64,000 nt of DNA, from the NCBI GenBank assembly GCA_039027435.1, contig JBCCKF010000008.1:97099-161098 (forward strand). The letters run 5' to 3'. The position numbers and the translations under genes are program-made. Positions within the stretch are counted from its first letter, which is position 1, and the number at the start of each line of letters is the position of its first letter. Positions 58,938 through 64,000 of the stretch are shown in pieces. The stretch is from CALBPI01 sp039027435. GTDB lineage: Bacteria > Pseudomonadota > Gammaproteobacteria > Steroidobacterales > Woeseiaceae. Below the pieces are notes generated by a model, which was not told where the DNA came from, did not search any database, and was given only the letters and a program-made list of their open reading frames with translations.

Positions 58938-60119
58938 ATGTCAGCTGACGATATCGTCATTCTCGGCGCGAAACGCACACCCATCGGCGCCTTTCAGGGA
59001 GCACTTGGTGGCGCGAGCGCGCCCGAACTCTCCGCAACCGCAACACGCGCCGCCCTCTCCGACTCGGGGGTCGACCCCGAAACGTTGGATGAGTCGATCC
59101 TGGGATGCGTCCTGCCAGCAGGTCTCGGGCAGGCGCCTGCGCGCCAAGCCACCCTCGCAGCGGGTATCCCGAACTCTCGCGGCGCGACGACCATCAACAA
59201 GGTTTGTGGTTCCGGGATGAAGTCGATCATGCTTGGAGCAGACCTGATCAAAGCAGGCAGCGCAACACGTGTGTTGACCGGGGGCATGGAATCGATGAGC
59301 AACGCCCCATACCTGATGCCGAAAGTCCGTGGCGGATACCGAATGGGTCATCAGGAAGTGCTCGATCACATGTTCTTTGACGGTTTGCAGAACCCATATG
59401 ATGGCAACATGATGGGCGTGTTCGCCGAGCGCACTGCACAGAAATACGAATTTGGCCGAGATGCGCAAGACGCATTTGCTGTAGCTTCTTTGCAACGCGC
59501 GCTTGATGCGCAAGCATCGAATCGCTTCGACGACGAAGTCGCGCCGGTCACGGTGAAGCATCGCAAGGGCGAAACCGTGGTCTCAATCGACGAGGAACCC
59601 GGTCGTTCCGACGCTGAACGCATCCCCACTCTGCGCCCGGCTTTCGCGAAAGACGGCACGGTCACCGCAGCCAGCTCGTCGTCGATCTCAGACGGCGCTG
59701 CCAGCGTGATCCTTGCAAGCGCTCTTGATGCTGAGAAAAGCGGTTTGGAACCCATCGCACGTATTGTCGGCCACAGCGGCTTTGCGCATGAGCCCGAGTG
59801 GTTTACCACAGCGCCGGTGGGCGCGATTCGGGCACTGCACGACAAACTCGGGTGGACGCCGGAAACCGTTGACCTATACGAAATCAACGAAGCGTTCGCC
59901 TGCGTCACCATGGCGGCCATCCACGATCTGCATCTCGATCATGCTCGGGTCAATGTGAATGGTGGTGCTTGTGCGCTCGGCCATCCCATCGGGGCCAGCG
60001 GCGCACGTATCGTGGTTACTCTGCTCCACGCATTACGACAGAACGGCGGCAAGCGCGGTATTGCATCGCTCTGTCTCGGCGGCGGTGAAGCTGTCGCTAT
60101 CGCCGTTGAATTAATTTGA
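58938..60119 (+). CDS. acetyl-CoA C-acetyltransferase (thiolase)
   Basis: The 393-residue enzyme condenses or cleaves acetoacetyl-CoA-type substrates. It starts at ATG 58938 (MSADDIVILGAKRTPIG). The nucleophile Cys is in NKVCGSGMKS (about residue 90), the His in NGGACALGHPIGASG and the second Cys in SLCLGGGEA. An SDR resembling 3-hydroxyacyl-CoA dehydrogenase follows after 22 bases, so a beta-oxidation or hydroxybutyrate role is likely. Confidence 0.94.
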   Translation: MSADDIVILGAKRTPIGAFQGALGGASAPELSATATRAALSDSGVDPETLDESILGCVLPAGLGQAPARQATLAAGIPNSRGATTINKVCGSGMKSIMLGADLIKAGSATRVLTGGMESMSNAPYLMPKVRGGYRMGHQEVLDHMFFDGLQNPYDGNMMGVFAERTAQKYEFGRDAQDAFAVASLQRALDAQASNRFDDEVAPVTVKHRKGETVVSIDEEPGRSDAERIPTLRPAFAKDGTVTAASSSSISDGAASVILASALDAEKSGLEPIARIVGHSGFAHEPEWFTTAPVGAIRALHDKLGWTPETVDLYEINEAFACVTMAAIHDLHLDHARVNVNGGACALGHPIGASGARIVVTLLHALRQNGGKRGIASLCLGGGEAVAIAVELI

Positions 60120-60141
60120 AACCAACCAACGGGAACTCACC

Positions 60142-60909
60142 ATGGAACTGAACCAGGCTAAAGCAATCGTTACTGGCGGCGCGTCGGGCCTCGGATTGGC
60201 GAGCGCACGTGCGGTCGTCGATGCGGGCGGGCAGGCAGTGCTGCTGGACATCAACGATGAGGCAGGCGCCGAGGCAGCCGCGTCACTTGGAAACGACACA
60301 CGATACATTCGAACCGACGTCAGCGACGAGAGCGCGGTCAAAGCGGCTGTTACCGAAGCGGCCGAGCACATGGACGGCCTCACGTTTGCGATCAACTGTG
60401 CAGGCATCGTTGCACCCGGGCGCGTTCTGGGACGCGAAGGGCCGATGGCCAGTGACTATTTCGCACGCACAATACAGGTCAATCTGGTTGGCTCTTTCAA
60501 CATTGCGAAAGAAGCCGCGAACATCATGCAGCACAACACCCCTGCTGCCGATAATGAGCGCGGCGTCATCATCAACACGGCTTCCGTAGCCGCCTTCGAG
60601 GGACAGATCGGCCAGGCCGGCTACTCAGCGTCGAAAGGTGGCGTCGTGGGAATGACGTTGCCAATGGCTCGCGAACTTGCACGGTTCGGCGTCAGAGTGA
60701 TGACGATCGCACCTGGAATCTTCATGACGCCGATGATGGCAAGCCTGCCCGAAGCGACGCAGCAATCGTTGGCCGAACAGATTCCGTTCCCGTCGCGATT
60801 AGGTACCGCGGAAGAGTATGCGAGCCTCGCGGCCTACATCTACACCAACACGATGCTCAACGGCGAGACGATTCGTCTCGACGGCGCGATCCGCATGCAG
60901 CCGAAATAA
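60142..60909 (+). CDS. short-chain dehydrogenase, 3-hydroxyacyl-CoA dehydrogenase type 2-like
   Basis: The 255-residue Rossmann protein has TGGASGLG (residues 11-18, NAD binding), NCAGI and catalytic Ser and YSASKGG. The long insert before the Ser and the end LNGETIRLDGAIRMQPK match the HSD17B10-like type that oxidises 3-hydroxyacyl-CoA. It forms a two-gene operon with thiolase. It converges with the ETF-QO gene 28 bases away, where a strong hairpin lies. Confidence 0.92.
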   Translation: MELNQAKAIVTGGASGLGLASARAVVDAGGQAVLLDINDEAGAEAAASLGNDTRYIRTDVSDESAVKAAVTEAAEHMDGLTFAINCAGIVAPGRVLGREGPMASDYFARTIQVNLVGSFNIAKEAANIMQHNTPAADNERGVIINTASVAAFEGQIGQAGYSASKGGVVGMTLPMARELARFGVRVMTIAPGIFMTPMMASLPEATQQSLAEQIPFPSRLGTAEEYASLAAYIYTNTMLNGETIRLDGAIRMQPK

Positions 60910-60923
60910 CGGAATAGCCGCTG

Positions 60924-60950
60924 CTCGGGTATGTGTCTTACATACCCGAG
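60924..60950. terminator. bidirectional hairpin between the SDR and ETF-QO genes
   Basis: CTCGGGTATGT (60924-60934) and ACATACCCGAG (60940-60950) form 11 perfect pairs around a five-base loop. The ETF-QO stop codon (60938-60940) lies at the loop edge, so the last codons of that gene form one arm. No T run follows on either side. It fits a shared terminator for two convergent genes. Confidence 0.6.
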
Positions 60951-62593
60951 TAGTTGGGTCCGCCACCGCCCTCCGGAACCGTCCAGTTGATGTTTTGGCC
61001 GGGGTCCTTGATGTCACAGGTTTTGCAGTGGACGCAGTTCTGGGCATTGATCTGGAAGCGGGTTTCACCCTCCTCCTCAACGAACTCGTAGACGCCTGCA
61101 GGGCAGTAACGCTGCGAGGGTCCTGCAAACACCTTGAGGTGATGTGCGACGGGCACCTCGTTATCAACCAGCCGCAAATGCACCGGTTGGTCTTCCTCAT
61201 GATTGGTGCTGGACAGGAACACCGATGACAACTTGTCGAAACTGATCTTGCCGTCAGGTTTCGGGTACTCAATCGGTTTGCACTGTGCAGCGGGTTTCAA
61301 GCCTTGATGATCTGGCGTCTTGTTGCGCAACGTGAGCGGCAGACGACCGCGAAAAATGTTCTGGTCGAGGAAAATAAACGCGGATCCGAGGAACCTGCCG
61401 AATTTGTGTTGCGCCGGACCGAAGTTTCTCGCCTTCTTCAGTTCCTCCATCACCCACGACGCATCAACCGCATCGGCATAGGCTGTGATCTCAGCGCCGC
61501 CCTCAGCACCACCGCGCAGCGCCTCAAAAACCGCGTCTGCTGCCAGCATCCCGGTCTTGATCGCGGTGTGCGAACCCTTGATCTTGGCGTTGTTCAGATA
61601 GCCCGCTTCGCAACCGACCAACATACCGCCTGGGAAGGTGACCTTGGGCAGTGATTGATAGCCGCCTTTATTGACCGCACGAGCGCCGTAGGAGATGCGC
61701 TGTCCGCCCTCCAGGTATTGGCGGATTTTCGGGTGCTGTTTCCAGCGCTGGAATTCGTCGAACGGGCTGAGGTAGGGATTCGGGTAATCGAGCGCGATGA
61801 TGTAGCCGAGATATACCTGGTTGTTGTCCGCGTGGTAGAGAAAACCACCACCTTCCGTATCACCCGCCAACGGCCAACCGAGTGTGTGCACCACGAGACC
61901 AGGCTCGTGTAGTTCCGGACTGATTTCCCAGACTTCTTTCAGCCCGATGCCGTAATGCTGCGGATCCGAATCGACGTCGAGTCCAAATTTGCTGATCAGC
62001 TCCTTGCCCAGGCTGCCGCGGCACCCTTCAGCGAAAATGGTCTGCCGGCCGAGCAACTCGTAACCGGCTTCGTGTGCCGGTTTAGGATTTCCGTCTCGAC
62101 CGATGCCCATGTCACCGGTTGCCACACCACGAACCGCTCCCGACTCGTCGTACAACACCTCTGCCGCCGCATATCCGGGAAACAGGTTGACGCCCAATTC
62201 TTCCGCTTGCTCGGCCATCCACTGCACCAAACGCCCAAGGCTGATGACGTAGTTGCCTTCGTTATGCATGGGCTTCGGCACAAATGGTCCCGGCACCCGA
62301 GTCGCCTTTTGCTCACTGGTCATGTAATACACGTCATCGCGAGTGACCGGTGTGTTCAGTGGTGCGCCCTTTTCCTTCCAGTCCGGGAACAGCTCCTCAA
62401 GTCCCCGCGGCTCAAATACATTGCCTGACAGAATGTGAGCGCCAAACTCAGCACCCTTCTCCACGACGACCACGGACAACTCTTCGCCCGCTTCGTTGGC
62501 CTGTTGCTGCAGCCTGCACGCCGCAGCCAGTCCTGCAGGACCGCCACCGACGATCACTACATCAAACTCCATGGATTCGCGTTCTGTCGTCAT
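60938..62593 (-). CDS. electron-transfer flavoprotein-ubiquinone oxidoreductase
   Basis: It passes electrons from acyl-CoA dehydrogenases via ETF to ubiquinone. The protein has 551 residues from the ATG at 62593, with FAD-binding VVIVGGGPAGLAAAC near the N-terminus, ubiquinone-binding regions and a 4Fe-4S motif near the end (CPAGVYE, then CVHCKTCDIKDPGQNINW). A membrane-surface location is expected. Together with the thiolase/SDR operon it supports fatty-acid breakdown. It is divergent from zapE. Confidence 0.96.
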   Translation of the reverse strand: MTTERESMEFDVVIVGGGPAGLAAACRLQQQANEAGEELSVVVVEKGAEFGAHILSGNVFEPRGLEELFPDWKEKGAPLNTPVTRDDVYYMTSEQKATRVPGPFVPKPMHNEGNYVISLGRLVQWMAEQAEELGVNLFPGYAAAEVLYDESGAVRGVATGDMGIGRDGNPKPAHEAGYELLGRQTIFAEGCRGSLGKELISKFGLDVDSDPQHYGIGLKEVWEISPELHEPGLVVHTLGWPLAGDTEGGGFLYHADNNQVYLGYIIALDYPNPYLSPFDEFQRWKQHPKIRQYLEGGQRISYGARAVNKGGYQSLPKVTFPGGMLVGCEAGYLNNAKIKGSHTAIKTGMLAADAVFEALRGGAEGGAEITAYADAVDASWVMEELKKARNFGPAQHKFGRFLGSAFIFLDQNIFRGRLPLTLRNKTPDHQGLKPAAQCKPIEYPKPDGKISFDKLSSVFLSSTNHEEDQPVHLRLVDNEVPVAHHLKVFAGPSQRYCPAGVYEFVEEEGETRFQINAQNCVHCKTCDIKDPGQNINWTVPEGGGGPNYSGM

Positions 62594-62699
62594 GTATTGC
62601 AAGGCCTTCCTGAGTGGATACGGCAGCGGATGGTACCATTCGAGCGGCTTGTGCGGGCGCCAGACGTCCGCATTTCATTGCTGGGACAGCAGACAACAC

Positions 62700-63776
62700 A
62701 TGGACACCACCACATTAAGCGAGCGCTATCTCGCGGCGCTGGAGGCAAATGGCTGGGCGCGTGATTGCGCCCAATGGGCAGCGGTGCAGTCGCTGGCGCG
62801 CGTCGCGCGCGAACTCAACGCCAAATCTCGGCCACGCTGGCGGTTCTGGGAGGGCGAACCTTCAGTGAAAGGTCTGTACCTGTGGGGCAGTGTCGGTCGT
62901 GGCAAGACTTTCCTGATGGATTTGTTCGTCAGTACCTTCGATGCCTCTGTGGTCGAGCGAAAACACTTCCATCGATTTATGTCTGAAATCCACGAGGCAC
63001 TCGGCGCAATCGAGCACGAACAAGACCCGCTGGACAGTGTTGCCAAAGCGATTGCAAACGAGTCGAGAGTCCTTTGCCTCGACGAAATGCACGTGAATGA
63101 TATTGGCGATGCGATGATCCTCGGGCGCTTGTTCGAGAAATTGTTCGCGCAAAACATGACGTTGATCACGACGTCAAATATCCCACCGAGTGGCCTCTAT
63201 GAAGACGGATTGCAACGCGCGAGATTTCTACCGGCCATCGCATTGATGGAAACTCATTGCGAAGTGCTCGAATTGGGTGGCAATCGAGATTATCGCCTCG
63301 AGCTACTGAGTACCGGCGAGACCTACCACGTGTGCAAGGAAGGTTGCGAGGCGTGGGCGGCGGCACGCTTGAAGCAGCTTGCTGGAACCGCGCAGATCGG
63401 AGATCTCAGCATCTCAGTATTGAATCGCGATATTGCACTGCTGGGACGTGCGCCCGGCATGGCCTGGTTCAGCTTCCCCGCGATATGCGAAACAGCCCGG
63501 AGTCAGCTCGACTACATCTCTCTTTCCAAGCGCCTGCACACAGTGCTGATCTCTTCCGTGCCTATTCTCGACGACACCGACAACAATGCGGCACGCCGCT
63601 TCATTATGCTCGTCGATGAATTCTACGATCGACAGGTCAATCTACTGCTTTGCGCACAAGTACCGGCCAATCAGCTCTACACCGGCAAGAAGCTCGCGTT
63701 CGAGTTTCAGCGAACGGTCAGCCGGCTGATTGAAATGCAGTCATCGGAGTACCATGCGTTGGCACATCGTCCCTAG
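62700..63776 (+). CDS. zapE: cell division ATPase ZapE (AFG1 family)
   Basis: The 358-residue P-loop ATPase starts at ATG 62700. Walker A GSVGRGKTFLMD (about 64-75) and Walker B LCLDEMHVND (about 124), the ITTSN sensor and FLPAIALME are family features. The C-terminal part ends with FEFQRTVSRLIEMQS. In Escherichia coli ZapE acts on the Z-ring late in constriction. It is divergent from ETF-QO across 106 bases. Confidence 0.95.
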   Translation: MDTTTLSERYLAALEANGWARDCAQWAAVQSLARVARELNAKSRPRWRFWEGEPSVKGLYLWGSVGRGKTFLMDLFVSTFDASVVERKHFHRFMSEIHEALGAIEHEQDPLDSVAKAIANESRVLCLDEMHVNDIGDAMILGRLFEKLFAQNMTLITTSNIPPSGLYEDGLQRARFLPAIALMETHCEVLELGGNRDYRLELLSTGETYHVCKEGCEAWAAARLKQLAGTAQIGDLSISVLNRDIALLGRAPGMAWFSFPAICETARSQLDYISLSKRLHTVLISSVPILDDTDNNAARRFIMLVDEFYDRQVNLLLCAQVPANQLYTGKKLAFEFQRTVSRLIEMQSSEYHALAHRP

Positions 63777-63837
63777 CGCGCTGGGCAGCAACCCGACGAA
63801 GCGGTAGGATTTCTGAATCCTCTCTGGAGAATGCGAC

Positions 63838-64000
63838 ATGAACGATGCAACGCCGAATCGACCTACTCTTGCACTCGAGGACTTCCTGCCCTACCGCTTG
63901 TCGATCTTGTCTAATACGGTGAGCGGCACCATTGCGTCCGCCTACGATCGTCGGTTCAATCTGTCGATCCCGGAATGGCGCGTGATGGCGGTGGTTGCAC
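63838..64000 (+). CDS. MarR-family transcriptional regulator (partial, runs off the edge)
   Basis: Only 54 codons are present. The start ATG at 63838 has GGAGA 8 bases before it. The segment LPYRLSILSNTVSGTI, then YDRRFNLSIPEWRVMAVVA, matches the N-terminal dimerisation helix and the first winged-helix segment of MarR proteins. Ligand and targets cannot be told from the fragment. Confidence 0.85.
   Translation, partial: MNDATPNRPTLALEDFLPYRLSILSNTVSGTIASAYDRRFNLSIPEWRVMAVVA

Noticed and set aside
1..64000. CRISPR arrays, insertion sequences, prophage or integron features
   Set aside because: No spaced direct repeats, transposase, phage or attC-like features were seen; the only integrase-type gene is chromosomal xerD in its usual dsbC context.

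Overview
The window is a densely packed chromosomal segment of a gammaproteobacterium. Three blocks keep gammaproteobacterial gene order: ybaB-recR beside dnaX and the SRP RNA; der-bamB-yfgM-hisS-rodZ-pilW-rlmN-ndk-isc-trmJ-suhB; and secF-secD-yajC-tgt-queA. Base composition looks even throughout, and I see no insertion sequence, prophage, CRISPR array or integron. The genus cannot be fixed from sequence alone. A GlyGly-CTERM surface protein, a Vibrio TonB2/TtpC-like energy-transduction locus and a MetX-like acyltransferase of the serine-succinylating type point to a marine or Xanthomonadales-related lineage.

Layout. 0.1-7.7 kb: an RND efflux operon with one lipoprotein adaptor and two different permeases. 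7.7-13.4 kb: an orphan coiled-coil protein, a DUF1249 protein, and PEP synthase with its regulatory kinase/phosphatase in divergent orientation. 13.4-19.3 kb: small housekeeping genes (GFA protein, DUF938 methyltransferase, orn, rsgA, HIT protein, recR, ybaB, dnaX) and the 4.5S SRP RNA. 19.3-25.6 kb: a MltF-like lytic transglycosylase, a choice-of-anchor protein, and the coupled guaB-guaA-tadA-GNAT operon. 25.7-29.5 kb: xseA, cysteine dioxygenase, a MetX-family acyltransferase and a DUF937 protein. 29.5-41 kb: the der-to-suhB block, including a reduced isc cluster whose IscU-like protein lacks most cluster-ligand cysteines. 41-46.4 kb: Sec auxiliary proteins and queuosine synthesis. 46.4-48.7 kb: a PDZ protein, a probable anti-sigma factor and an ECF sigma factor. 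48.7-52.5 kb: tRNA-Leu(CAA), a Nudix hydrolase, fdxA, dsbC, xerD and plsC. 52.5-58.7 kb: a TonB-type energy-transduction operon with two TonB and two ExbD proteins. 58.9-64 kb: thiolase, short-chain dehydrogenase, ETF-ubiquinone oxidoreductase, ZapE and the start of a MarR-type regulator.

How the genes work together. Cysteine recurs as a theme: predicted serine/homoserine acylation beside cysteine oxidation, and cysteine desulfuration with IscA. The DUF3450/TtpC/ExbB/ExbD/TonB/TPR set should energise outer-membrane receptors. Thiolase, hydroxyacyl-CoA dehydrogenase-like SDR and ETF-QO fit acyl-CoA breakdown feeding ubiquinone. Genes are often coupled by 4-base ATGA overlaps, and several convergent pairs share stop-codon bases.

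The points most worth a second look are the duplicated TonB system, the degenerate IscU-like protein, the acyltransferase specificity call, the pair of CRP-like palindromes in front of plsC, and possible leaderless starts for cdo and rsgA.
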